The position numbers were made by a program, and so were the translations under genes. Below are positions 1 through 7,483 of a stretch of 64,000 bases of DNA, in pieces (position 1 is the first letter of the stretch; the number at the start of each line of letters is the position of its first letter). Origin of the DNA: JBBRBB01 sp038206235 (GTDB taxonomy: Bacteria; Bacteroidota; Bacteroidia; Chitinophagales; Chitinophagaceae); assembly GCA_038206235.1 (NCBI GenBank), contig JBBRBB010000007.1, positions 1 through 64,000 of the forward strand, in the 5' to 3' direction. A model generated the notes under the pieces. It was not told where the DNA came from. It did not search any database and worked only from the letters and a program-made list of their open reading frames with translations.

Positions 1-173
1 ATTGAGTTTGTTGTTATTCACAATTAGTACAATTTTTCAACTTTTAAGCAATAGCCTTTTTTTCCACCTATGTTAATTATTCAAAATTTATCCGGTTTTG
101 CCTACTGGTAATGCAAAATCCTATTTTTAAACAGTTTCTAACAAATATATTTAGTGCATTAAACTTTATTTTC

Positions 174-350
174 ATGACTGTTTATCCGGTTCGCATTGCA
201 TTGATTGCCGTATTGGGCGGATTTTTATTTGGCTTTGAAACAGCCGTGATTTCAGGAGCCGAAAAAATTATTCTGCAATGCTGGAAATTAGACAGTGTGT
301 GGCAGGGTTTAACTGTTGCAAATACAAATGGTGGTTTGGGCGGGATTTGA
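174..350 (+). pseudogene. Remnant of an MFS sugar transporter (N-terminal part only)
   Basis: From the ATG at 174 the frame encodes a hydrophobic segment with GGFLFGFETAVISGA, which matches the first membrane helix of sugar-porter MFS proteins (D-xylose/glucose H+ symporter type). The match goes on through the WQGLTVA segment at the start of helix 2, and then a stop follows at 348-350. An intact member has about 450 residues and 12 helices; this one has 58. It lies head to head with the remains of an mrr gene, so the spot looks like a deletion scar. The family call is firm on motif; loss of function is inferred from the truncation. Confidence 0.7.
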
Positions 351-429
351 TTTGCATTTTTTTATTTCTAAGATTATCTTTTATAATACTCTTACAATTT
401 TCTGGCGACTTAGCAAGATTCATACTATC

Positions 430-884
430 TTAATCTTCGCCAAAATAATCACTGTCCATTCGTTTAACTTCGTATGTCTGTTGTTTAGTTACACCCAAAT
501 CAAAATCAATCATGAGCTGAGCAAGTTGCTCACCATCTATGAGAACAATTTTAGTTTCATTTTTAGGTTGGTACTCTCTTGCTTCATTGGTTTATTTCTG
601 CTGGATTTTTTGCCAATAAATCTTTTCCTGTTTGTGTGATTTTTAAATGTCCCCGTCTAATATTTTCTAATAATCCTGCCATTTTAAAATGTGCCTTTGC
701 CCAAAATACCCGGTTGTAAAAAATCTTTTGATTTCCACTGGGCAAATATTTTATTTGCTTCTTCATCTGTTAAATTGAAGTGCCTGGCTAAGCTGTTATG
801 TGTTTCTGTGGTTGAATGTTCTTGCCCATCTGCAATTTGCTTTAAGAATGGAAGCATGATTGTTTGAAAATCTGGTATTGGCAT
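430..884 (-). pseudogene. mrr: Decayed Mrr-type restriction endonuclease gene
   Basis: The minus strand from 884 reads MPIPDFQTIMLPFLKQIADG, typical of the N-terminal winged-helix domain of Mrr-family enzymes. The frame then shifts near 740-760 and goes on as LPSGNQKIFYNRVFWAKAHF and AGLLENIRRGHLKIT, which finishes the same domain. After a stop at 584-586, another frame (about 430-575) encodes KIVLIDGEQLAQLMIDFDLG and ends DSDYFGED, the usual C-terminus of the family. The central nuclease domain with its D-(E/Q)-x-K site is missing. So the gene has at least two frame changes and one large internal deletion and cannot make an active nuclease. Confidence 0.75.
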
Positions 885-1017
885 AATATGTTAGGTTAAG
901 GAAGATTAATTTCAGTTTCAAATACAGTTGCTATGAAAATATGTTGTACAAGGGAGTGACACAAGGAACGATGCCATGAAAAACTAAAGCCGGTACCATA
1001 AAAAGAAAAATATTCAA

Positions 1018-1890
1018 TCATTTCTTCAGCACTTCCGCCATTGTTTTGCCAATGTCTGCGGGGCTTTCCACCACATGAATGCCGCACTCTTTCATGATTT
1101 TCATTTTAGCAGCAGCAGTATCTTCAGCGCCGCCAACAATGGCTCCGGCATGACCCATACGACGACCCGGAGGCGCAGTTTGGCCGGCAACAAAACCAAC
1201 AACAGGTTTCTTTGGATTTTCCTTTATCCATCGTGCAGCTTCGGCTTCCATGCCACCGCCAATTTCTCCAATCATGATGATGCCATCAGTTGCATCATCA
1301 TTCATAAATAATTCAACAGCTTCTCTTGTGGTAGTGCCAATAATGGGGTCGCCGCCAATGCCAATAGCCGTGCTAATTCCAAGACCTGCTTTTACCACCT
1401 GGTCGGCAGCTTCATAAGTGAGTGTACCCGATTTGGAAACAACACCAATTCTTCCGGGCTTAAAAATAAAACCGGGCATAATGCCAATCTTTGCTACGCC
1501 TGCTGTGATAACGCCGGGACAATTGGGGCCGATAAGTCTTGTATTCGTGCTTTGCAAATAGTGTTTCACTTTCACCATGTCTTGCACAGGAATACCTTCG
1601 GTGATACACACCACAAGGGCAATGCCTGCATCTGCTGCTTCCATAATTGCATCTGCAGCAAAAGCTGGAGGAACAAAAATGATGCTCACATCTGCACTGG
1701 TATTTTTTACCGCATCTGCAACGGTGTTGAAGACAGGCTTATCAAGATGTGTTGTGCCGCCTTTATTTGGAGTAACACCACCAACTACATTAGTGCCGTA
1801 TTCAATCATTTGAGTGGCGTGAAAAGTTCCTTCGGTGCCTGTAAAACCCTGAACAATTACTTTAGAATTTTTATTAACGAGTACTGACAT
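1018..1890 (-). CDS. sucD: Succinyl-CoA synthetase (ADP-forming) subunit alpha
   Basis: This 290-residue protein is the alpha subunit of the TCA-cycle enzyme that converts succinyl-CoA to succinate with formation of ATP or GTP. The N-terminal CoA-binding Rossmann domain holds the GFTGTEGTFHATQM loop. The ligase domain carries GRRMGHAGAIVGG near the C-terminus, where His247 is the expected phosphohistidine. Length equals the family norm. The ATG at 1890 lies about 30 bases downstream of a TACATTTG promoter-like box. The beta subunit gene sucC is not next to it in this window. The protein is complete and the call is secure. Confidence 0.97.
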   Translation of the reverse strand: MSVLVNKNSKVIVQGFTGTEGTFHATQMIEYGTNVVGGVTPNKGGTTHLDKPVFNTVADAVKNTSADVSIIFVPPAFAADAIMEAADAGIALVVCITEGIPVQDMVKVKHYLQSTNTRLIGPNCPGVITAGVAKIGIMPGFIFKPGRIGVVSKSGTLTYEAADQVVKAGLGISTAIGIGGDPIIGTTTREAVELFMNDDATDGIIMIGEIGGGMEAEAARWIKENPKKPVVGFVAGQTAPPGRRMGHAGAIVGGAEDTAAAKMKIMKECGIHVVESPADIGKTMAEVLKK

Positions 1891-1921
1891 TGCGAGCTTT
1901 TATTGGTTGAAGAATTGCTGA

Positions 1922-1929
1922 CAAATGTA
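1922..1929 (-). promoter_or_regulatory. Putative -7 box of the sucD promoter
   Basis: On the minus strand the sequence is TACATTTG, an exact match to the Bacteroidota -7 consensus TAnnTTTG, 31 bases before the sucD start. CTTG words in the A-rich repeat just upstream are at workable distance for a -33 box. This rests on consensus only. Confidence 0.45.
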
Positions 1930-1940
1930 GGTGAAAAAAA

Positions 1941-1986
1941 AACCAAGAACCAAGAAACAAGAGACAAATAACAAGAGACAAATAAA
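1941..1986. repeat. Degenerate A-rich repeat (AACAAGAGACAAATA words)
   Basis: Between sucD and pntB the plus strand repeats near-identical words: CCAAGAA twice, then AACAAGAGACAAATAA-like units twice. Similar words (ACAAGAAACAAAAATC) recur at 3540-3570, and their complements recur at 3685-3725 and 4100-4215. This looks like one dispersed AT-rich repeat family around the pnt genes. Confidence 0.6.
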
Positions 1987-2092
1987 TTAGAAATTAGAAA
2001 ATAAAAAATAAATACAATGCCGCTAGCTTATTCTGATTTTTGTTTTGTTTTTTGATTTTTATTTGAAGTTTCTTGTTATTTGCAATTTTTTC

Positions 2093-3526
2093 TTACAACA
2101 ACTTTACTTCACTTATGAGTTTCTGCAATACAGTTTTTGCATCACCAAAAAGCATAGATGTCTTGGGATGAAAGAAGAGTTCATTTTCAATACCTGCATA
2201 TCCTGGTTTCATACTACGTTTATTTACGATAACCATTTTTGCATCTTCCACTTCAAGTATAGGCATGCCATAAATTGGTGAAGTAGTGTCTGTTTTTGCG
2301 GCAGGATTTACAACATCATTTGCACCTAATACCAGGACAACATCGGTTGATTTGAATTCATCATTGGCCTGTTCCATTTCAAGCAATTTATCATAACTCA
2401 CGTCTGCCTCTGCAAGTAAAACGTTCATGTGCCCCGGCATTCTGCCTGCAACAGGATGAATAGCATATTTTACTTCAACACCTTTTTCTTCGAGGTGAGA
2501 TTCCAGTTCCTGACATGCGTGCTGCGCCTGTGCTACGGCTAATCCGTAACCGGGAACAATCATCACTTTTCTTGCATAGCTTATGGCAACGGCAGCATCG
2601 CTGACAGTTATTTCTTTGTATGAGCCGGAGGCTCCTGAATTTATGGCGCCGCCGGAGGCGGCGCCACCGAAGTTGCCAATTAAAACATTTTTGAGAGAGC
2701 GGTTCATTGCTTTGCACATAAGAATAGTGAGCAGTGTGCCGGCAGCGCCAACAAGAATACCTCCCGTAAGCATTACTTTGTTATCATACAAAAAACCACC
2801 GCATGCTGCAGCAACACCCGTAAAAGAATTTAATAAAGAAATTACTACGGGCATATCTGCGCCGCCGATGGGAAGAACGAAGAGAATGCCGTAGATGATT
2901 GATAATAGCGGAATGAAATAGAAGAAGAAATAATTGTCTGCAAAGAACGGTGTAAGCAATAAAATAATCAGTGCAACGATTATAAAAAACACACTGAGAT
3001 TTACAATATGCTGTCCTTTGAAAGAATAGTCTTTTATTTTACCATTTAATTTTCCCCATGCAATCATACTTCCTGCAAAGGAAACAGAACCGATAAATGC
3101 GCCAATATAAATTGTAAGTAACGTTGTAAATACATTTTCGTTTCCTAAGACAATCCAGCCACCTTTCAAAAAGCTTTGTGTAAAGTGATTAAGCTCAGCG
3201 ATTGAAATTAATGCTGCGCAAGCTCCCCCCATACCATTGAAAAGACTCACCATTTCGGGCATAGCAGTCATCTTTACTTTTTTTGCTGCGAGTGTTCCAA
3301 CTATGCCGCCAATAATTATTCCTCCGAAAATCCATGAATAGTTATGCAATGCATTTCCCTCATCATCTTTGTATAAAAAAATGGTTGCGATAATTGCAAT
3401 GCTCATGCCTGTTGCTGCAATTAAATTTCCTCTGCGTGCAGAGGCAGGATTGGAGAGCATCTTCAAGCCGAGAATAAAGGTTATGGAGCCAATGATGTAG
3501 CAAATTGTGAGGATGTTTAATTCCAT
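2093..3526 (-). CDS. pntB: NAD(P) transhydrogenase subunit beta
   Basis: This 477-residue inner-membrane subunit belongs to the proton-pumping transhydrogenase that moves hydride from NADH to NADP+. The first ~280 residues hold the hydrophobic helices of domain II. The C-terminal domain III binds NADP(H) and contains VPGYGLAVAQAQH and GANDVVNPAA. It lies on the same strand as the two alpha pieces (4181-4501 and 4698-5834), so the enzyme is of the three-polypeptide PntAA/PntAB/PntB type. The linker between the membrane and NADP domains is rich in Gly/Ala/Ser and is coded by two perfect DNA hairpins (2622-2665). Complete and secure. Confidence 0.96.
   Translation of the reverse strand: MELNILTICYIIGSITFILGLKMLSNPASARRGNLIAATGMSIAIIATIFLYKDDEGNALHNYSWIFGGIIIGGIVGTLAAKKVKMTAMPEMVSLFNGMGGACAALISIAELNHFTQSFLKGGWIVLGNENVFTTLLTIYIGAFIGSVSFAGSMIAWGKLNGKIKDYSFKGQHIVNLSVFFIIVALIILLLTPFFADNYFFFYFIPLLSIIYGILFVLPIGGADMPVVISLLNSFTGVAAACGGFLYDNKVMLTGGILVGAAGTLLTILMCKAMNRSLKNVLIGNFGGAASGGAINSGASGSYKEITVSDAAVAISYARKVMIVPGYGLAVAQAQHACQELESHLEEKGVEVKYAIHPVAGRMPGHMNVLLAEADVSYDKLLEMEQANDEFKSTDVVLVLGANDVVNPAAKTDTTSPIYGMPILEVEDAKMVIVNKRSMKPGYAGIENELFFHPKTSMLFGDAKTVLQKLISEVKLL
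2622..2665. repeat. Two perfect hairpins inside pntB
   Basis: GAGCC-GGA-GGCTC (2622-2634) and GGCGCCGCC-GGA-GGCGGCGCC (2645-2665) share the core GCCGGAGGC. They code the flexible GGAASGGAINSGASGSY linker of PntB. They may be a palindromic insertion tolerated in a linker, or just a biased Gly/Ala-coding stretch. Confidence 0.5.
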
Positions 3527-3685
3527 ACTTTTTTGAAATTACAAGAAACAAAAATCAAGAAACAAATAAATTAAAAAAAAAGAAAGCAAAAAATTAAACA
3601 CTAATCGACACCCACTTACATCCACATAAGATTTAAGTAAAATAAAGTCCTTTGTGAGGTCTCCTTTAATTTTAAATTTGAAGCT

Positions 3686-3976
3686 TTATTTGGAACTTGT
3701 TTCTTGATTTTTTGAATTTTTATTTTTTAAGAGGGCTGTAAAAATTAAAACAAATTCTTTCGCTTCTTGTCGTAAAGAAGCTCTTTCGTTTTCCATTTCT
3801 ATGGAGTTATCAGTAAGTACTAATCTCAGCCAATAAGCTGATTCTTTTGATTCTCTTCTGCATGTTTTTATTTTCATGTTGAAATCTTTATCACCAATGC
3901 TTTCGTTAGCTTCAATATAATTTGCCCCCGGCGAACTTCCGGCTCTCAATAATTGAGGTATATATTCGTTATTCAC
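3686..3976 (-). CDS. Four-helix-bundle protein (S23/IVP family), start codon apparently lost
   Basis: The product resembles the small four-helix-bundle proteins (TIGR02436-like, historically '23S rRNA intervening sequence protein'), with the hallmark LLRAGSSPGANYIEANES. Their role is unknown. The frame stays open upstream of the GTG used here and encodes YDLEERTALFAERVRDFCLK, the normal family N-terminus, back to a TAA at 4061-4063. In that extension there is no ATG, GTG or TTG: an AAT codon (4058-4060) stands where the start belongs. Either the start codon mutated or translation begins late at GTG 3976, which drops helix 1. The last residues (KNKNSKNQETSSK) are coded by the AT-rich repeat. 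It interrupts the pnt cluster. Confidence 0.65.
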   Translation of the reverse strand: MNNEYIPQLLRAGSSPGANYIEANESIGDKDFNMKIKTCRRESKESAYWLRLVLTDNSIEMENERASLRQEAKEFVLIFTALLKNKNSKNQETSSK

Positions 3977-4063
3977 AACATTTTTCGGAAGCTTTAAACA
4001 AAAGTCCCGAACTCTTTCTGCGAATAGAGCAGTTCTTTCTTCAAGGTCATATTTTTTATTTTA

Positions 4064-4215
4064 ATTCTCCAATTTGAAATTTATTTGAAGCTTGAGCTTT
4101 AAACTTGAAATTTATTTGTTCTTGTTTCTTGAATTTCGAATTTTAATTTATTTGGAACTTGTTTCTTGAATTTTGAAGTTTTATTTGATTCTTGATTTTT
4201 GGTTCTTGATTTTTG
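4064..4215. repeat. AT-rich repeat tract (TTTGGAACTTGTTTCTTGA words)
   Basis: This tract is built from recurring words: TTGTTTCTTGAATTT twice, TTTATTTGGAACTTG, ATTTATTTGAAGCTTG, and GATTCTTGATTTTTGG followed by TTCTTGATTTTTGATTT. The same words occur at 3685-3725 at the end of the four-helix-bundle gene. The last part of the tract is translated as the C-terminal tail of the next gene (PntAB). Confidence 0.65.
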
Positions 4216-4501
4216 ATTTAAACATTTCCAGCATTCTATCCGTTACTACAAATCCGCCCACAACATTAAGCGTTCCTAAGATAACTGCTAAAAATCCGAA
4301 TGCCAAAGCAAGATAATTATTGCTCTCTGCTTTGCCCATCACGATAATTGCCCCGATAATAACTACTCCATGTATTGCATTAGCACCGCTCATCAAAGGG
4401 GTGTGTAATACACTTGGCACACGACCTATAACTTCTATGCCGAGGAAAATCATGAGTATTACTATGTAGATGTATTCCTGATGTTGTTGAATCCATGTCA
4501 T
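4181..4501 (-). CDS. NAD(P) transhydrogenase subunit alpha part 2 (membrane piece)
   Basis: This 106-residue protein has three predicted membrane helices and matches the C-terminal membrane part of the transhydrogenase alpha subunit (PntAB), with the family signatures VPSVLHTPLMSGANAIHG and LGTLNVVGGFVVTDRML. Together with the NAD-binding PntAA (4698-5834) and PntB it completes the proton-translocating enzyme. After DRMLEMF the last 11 residues (KSKIKNQKSRIK) are Lys/Ser/Asn-rich and unlike the family; they are read from the AT-rich repeat, which also gives the stop codon. The repeat seems to have overwritten the natural end. Confidence 0.95.
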   Translation of the reverse strand: MTWIQQHQEYIYIVILMIFLGIEVIGRVPSVLHTPLMSGANAIHGVVIIGAIIVMGKAESNNYLALAFGFLAVILGTLNVVGGFVVTDRMLEMFKSKIKNQKSRIK

Positions 4502-4504
4502 AAG

Positions 4505-4545
4505 AAGAAGCCCCCTCCATCTCCCCCTGCGGGGGAGGGTTCTGA
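4505..4545. repeat. C-rich palindromic element between pntAB and pntAA
   Basis: The sequence CCCCCTCCATCTCCCCCTGC continues as GGGGGAGGG, giving a strong CTCCCCC-TG(C)-GGGGGAG hairpin. Related C-rich palindromes lie at 7400-7483, inside thyA at 7808-7852 and at 62710-62742. Confidence 0.6.
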
Positions 4546-4697
4546 TGAGTAAATATTAGATATTTAATTTCAATTTTAAATTTTATTGGTGAAATTTATT
4601 TTGCATTACAAGTGTTGCGCCAGGGCAGGAACCAAAGTTTCATACAGATACAAAAGCCCAGCTCATACATTTCCTCTTAATTAATCAAATCTTTGAA

Positions 4698-5834
4698 TCA
4701 TGCCTGCCTGTCGGCAGACAGGATTCTGACTCTTTCATTCGTAACTTCTCCGTTATATGTAATGCATGTGCCCTTTACAATTTCATCATCAAAATTCAGA
4801 TTGATGTTTCCCTCTTTGCCGATGATGAGCTGTAAAAAATTGAGCACATTTTTTCCATACAATTTACTTGCGTCACTCGGCATGGTTGCTGCAAGATTAC
4901 TGTTGCCCACAATGGTTACCCCGTTGTATTGAATCGTTTTATTGTTCACGGTTTTGGGGGTATTACCACCAGTAGCTGCAGCCAGATCCATAATGAGGGA
5001 ACCGTGTTTCATTCTTTTTAAAGTATCTTCTGAAATAAGCACTGGCGCTGGTTTGCCGGGAATTTGCGCAGTAGTAATTATTACATCTGCTTTTGCTGCT
5101 ACCTCCGCAATTTTCTGCTGTTGCTTTTGCTTGTACTCTTCAGATTGGTCAACTGCATAGCCGCCGGCTTTTGATGCATCAGCAGCACCTTCTACCTCAA
5201 CAAACTTTCCGCCTAGGCTCATCACTTCTTCCTTTACTTCGGGTCTTGTATCGAATACTTCAATAACAGCACCTAATCTTTTTGCAGTGGCTATTGCCTG
5301 CAAGCCTGCGACGCCTGCACCAAGAATCAAAACCTTTGCAGGAGGAATGCTGCCAGCGGCAGTTATAAACATTGGAAAATATTTTGGGTATAAAGATGCG
5401 GCTAATACTACCGCTTTGTAACCTGCAATATTTGCCTGGCTGCTTAAAACATCCATACCTTGAGCACGTGTAATTCTTGGAATGGTATCTAAACTAAAAA
5501 CAGTTAATTTTTTTTTAGCCCATAGCTGCATTAATTTAGAATTATATAATGGTTGATAAATACCAAGCAGAATGGCGCCGGGTTTTATTTGCTGAAAATC
5601 ATTTTCTGAAAGGGGATGAATTGATAAAATAATGTCAGCTGATTGTAAAGCTTCTTTTCTTTCGTAAATTGATGCGCCTTTTGAAACATAAAGAGTATCT
5701 GGTGCAAAAGCAAGTTCACCGGCAGATTTTTCAATAAGAACTTCTGCATTGTTTTTTTTTAGCGCTTCAACCTGTTCTGGTAATAGCGATACACGGCGGT
5801 CGTCAGGAGGCTCTTTCAGAATGGTTACAATCAT
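4698..5834 (-). CDS. pntA: NAD(P) transhydrogenase subunit alpha part 1 (NAD-binding piece)
   Basis: This 378-residue soluble protein is domain I of transhydrogenase, which binds NAD(H). The N-terminus (KEPPDDRRVSLLPEQVEALK) is the alanine-dehydrogenase/PNT N-terminal domain. The Rossmann domain carries ILGAGVAGLQAIATAKRLGA followed by EVFDTRPEVKEEVMSLGGKF. ATG at 5834 is the expected start. The final residues (RILSADRQA) are unusual and are coded by a dispersed hairpin at 4701-4723. Downstream on the same strand lie pntAB, the four-helix-bundle ORF and pntB, so this is the first gene of the cluster. Function secure. Confidence 0.96.
   Translation of the reverse strand: MIVTILKEPPDDRRVSLLPEQVEALKKNNAEVLIEKSAGELAFAPDTLYVSKGASIYERKEALQSADIILSIHPLSENDFQQIKPGAILLGIYQPLYNSKLMQLWAKKKLTVFSLDTIPRITRAQGMDVLSSQANIAGYKAVVLAASLYPKYFPMFITAAGSIPPAKVLILGAGVAGLQAIATAKRLGAVIEVFDTRPEVKEEVMSLGGKFVEVEGAADASKAGGYAVDQSEEYKQKQQQKIAEVAAKADVIITTAQIPGKPAPVLISEDTLKRMKHGSLIMDLAAATGGNTPKTVNNKTIQYNGVTIVGNSNLAATMPSDASKLYGKNVLNFLQLIIGKEGNINLNFDDEIVKGTCITYNGEVTNERVRILSADRQA
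4701..4723. repeat. Hairpin element forming the 3' end of pntAA
   Basis: CCTGTC-GGCA-GACAGG is a perfect 6-bp stem with a 4-base loop, preceded by TGCCTG, which allows an alternative CTGCC/GGCAG pairing. It codes the last residues of PntAA, just before the stop codon at 4698-4700. Confidence 0.6.
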
Positions 5835-6037
5835 GCGTGGAAAATTAAATCATTTTTTTAGGAATAATAAAAGAGAAAGATAAATTTATTCTCACACTAC
5901 TTTTTTGATTAAGAAAATGGCCGGGGTAATCACTCGAAATGGTATTCTGCCTGGTTGTTTTGCCCTGCCTTAAATATTAAACAAAAGGAGGGCGATACAA
6001 AAATATATTCTCATCAGAGATATTATATTTTAAACTA

Positions 6038-6874
6038 TCAAAAGCGAATCGTAAAATGCTGTGTTGCTTTTTGTTCTTTTCTGAAAAATATTATTCCTAT
6101 AAAAAATAAATCAATGCTTAAAGTTACAGCTGGATGTGTTTGGATGGCTTGCCATGCTTCTTCCATTTCTTTGCTCCAGTGTACATCATCAAAAACAAGA
6201 ATGGAATTTTCGGTTGTTTTGATTAATAGTTGCTGAAAGTATTGCAGCGTGGGCTTTTTACGATGATTGCCATCAATGAAAGCAAAGTCGATAGTTGATT
6301 GTTGTCCGCAGGACTCTGTGAGGTTGTTGTCCGCAGGACTCTGCGAGATAGTGGGTTGTAAGATTACGTCAAAATTACCTTCAATGATTTTTATGTTTGA
6401 TAATTGAAGCTGTATAAAATTTTTTTGTGCAATATCAGAAATGGCTTTTGAACCCTCCATTGTTATAACAGGAATATTATTATTAGCAGATGCCAGGTAA
6501 GCAGTTGTAATACCCAATGAGGTTCCAAGCTCAAGAATATTTTTTGGCTTATAAAAATTTACCATTCTAAAAAGCAATTGCGAAAATTTTTTGGGTTTTA
6601 GAGATGAGTGTGCTACAGCAGAAATTTTGCGTTTAGTATTCTTACCTGTTGCTGAGCCTGCGCCAAAGTCTTCTACAGAAATAACGGTATTATCCTGCTT
6701 TAGTTCATTTCTTAAATCTTCTATTGTTTGATAGCAGTAATAGGTTCTGTCATCATTCAAAACTTGTGTAACAAATTCAAATACAAAAGGAGAATGTATT
6801 CCATGACCTTTGCCATTAGAAGCTGTAATAAGATAGCAAACATATTTTAAGGCAAGCTGAAACTTGGAATACAT
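6038..6874 (-). CDS. Class I SAM-dependent methyltransferase with a repeat-coded insertion
   Basis: The protein begins MYSKFQLALKYVCYLITASN and GKGHGIHSPFVFEFV, an N-terminus seen in Bacteroidota methyltransferases of the O-methyltransferase / Methyltransf_24 type. The SAM-binding fold shows ILELGTSLGITTAYLAS and, later, IDFAFIDGNHRKKPTLQYF. The substrate is unknown. I chose ATG 6874 rather than the upstream in-frame ATG at 6913 because it matches the family start and clears the folA stop at 6898. Residues 177-193 (SQSPADNN then LTESCGQQS) come from a 25-base repeat present twice, read in two different frames; they sit just before the IDFAFIDG strand. The insert is in frame overall, so the gene may well be active. 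Confidence 0.85.
   Translation of the reverse strand: MYSKFQLALKYVCYLITASNGKGHGIHSPFVFEFVTQVLNDDRTYYCYQTIEDLRNELKQDNTVISVEDFGAGSATGKNTKRKISAVAHSSLKPKKFSQLLFRMVNFYKPKNILELGTSLGITTAYLASANNNIPVITMEGSKAISDIAQKNFIQLQLSNIKIIEGNFDVILQPTISQSPADNNLTESCGQQSTIDFAFIDGNHRKKPTLQYFQQLLIKTTENSILVFDDVHWSKEMEEAWQAIQTHPAVTLSIDLFFIGIIFFRKEQKATQHFTIRF
6298..6347. repeat. Tandem 25-base repeat inside the methyltransferase gene
   Basis: GTTGTCCGCAGGACTCTGTG and GTTGTCCGCAGGACTCTGCG start 25 bases apart (units 6298-6322 and 6323-6347, differing at few bases). Each has a small GTCC-GCA-GGAC palindrome. Because 25 is not a multiple of 3, the two copies are read in different frames, yet no stop arises. Confidence 0.85.
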
Positions 6875-6897
6875 AATTGAGTTATGTGTGGTGAATA

Positions 6898-7395
6898 TTA
6901 TTTTCTCACCCATAACTGGAAACTGTAGTCATGAGCATGTTTTCCATCTTTAAAAAAATCTTTGTTTAATGTAAGCTCCCATTTGGTTTCATCAATTTCA
7001 GGAAAAAAAGCATCGGCGTTTTCAAATATATGATGCACTCTTGTAAGATATATTTTATCGGCCATGTTGATTGTTTGCTTAAAAATTTCACCTCCTCCCA
7101 AAATCATTAATTCTTTGTAGTCATGTTGCTCTGCAATAGCGATTCCTTTATTTATATCATGAACAACAATAACATCTTTTGGTGAAAAATCTTTTTGTGA
7201 AGTAAGAATAATATTCAGTCTGCCGCTCAAAGGTTTTGAGCCTAATGACTCAAAGGTTTTTCTTCCCAATAGAACAGCCATTGCCCAAGTAGCATTTTTA
7301 AAAAATTTTAAATCGTTTGGCAAATGCCAGAGCAATTTGTTGTTTTTACCAATAGCATTGTTTGTTGATGCTGCAACTACTAAAGATAAAATCAT
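6898..7395 (-). CDS. folA: Dihydrofolate reductase
   Basis: This 165-residue enzyme reduces dihydrofolate to tetrahydrofolate with NADPH. The N-terminus has NNAIGKNNKLLWHLPNDLKF with the active-site Asp of the LPNDLK motif. Then come LLGRKTFESLG (NADPH-binding region), ILTSQKDF, and the conserved MILGGGEIFKQTI. Length is normal. It lies downstream of thyA on the same strand, a common pairing because thymidylate synthase produces the dihydrofolate this enzyme recycles. The start is at 7395. Confidence 0.97.
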   Translation of the reverse strand: MILSLVVAASTNNAIGKNNKLLWHLPNDLKFFKNATWAMAVLLGRKTFESLGSKPLSGRLNIILTSQKDFSPKDVIVVHDINKGIAIAEQHDYKELMILGGGEIFKQTINMADKIYLTRVHHIFENADAFFPEIDETKWELTLNKDFFKDGKHAHDYSFQLWVRK

Positions 7396-7399
7396 AAGA

Positions 7400-7483
7400 A
7401 CCCCCGGCCCCTAAAGGGGAGAATTTGAATTTGAAAAATAAAATCAAATGTATGGAATTCCCCTTTAGGAGTTAGGGGTTTCA
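7400..7483. repeat. Inverted pair of C-rich palindromic elements between folA and thyA
   Basis: The left arm is AACCCCCGGCCCCTAAAGGG (7399-7420, with GGAGAATT following). The right arm (7458-7482), read on the minus strand, is AAACCCCTAACTCCTAAAGG followed by GGAATT. So two copies face each other, each with an internal CCCCTAAAGGGG-like hairpin, in the manner of a small non-coding insertion with inverted ends. Confidence 0.6.

Noticed and set aside
936..1000. Possible dispersed repeat downstream of sucD (AAGGGAGTGACACAAGGAAC)
   Set aside because: It looks familiar from other Bacteroidota intergenic regions, but no second copy is in this window, so it cannot be supported here.
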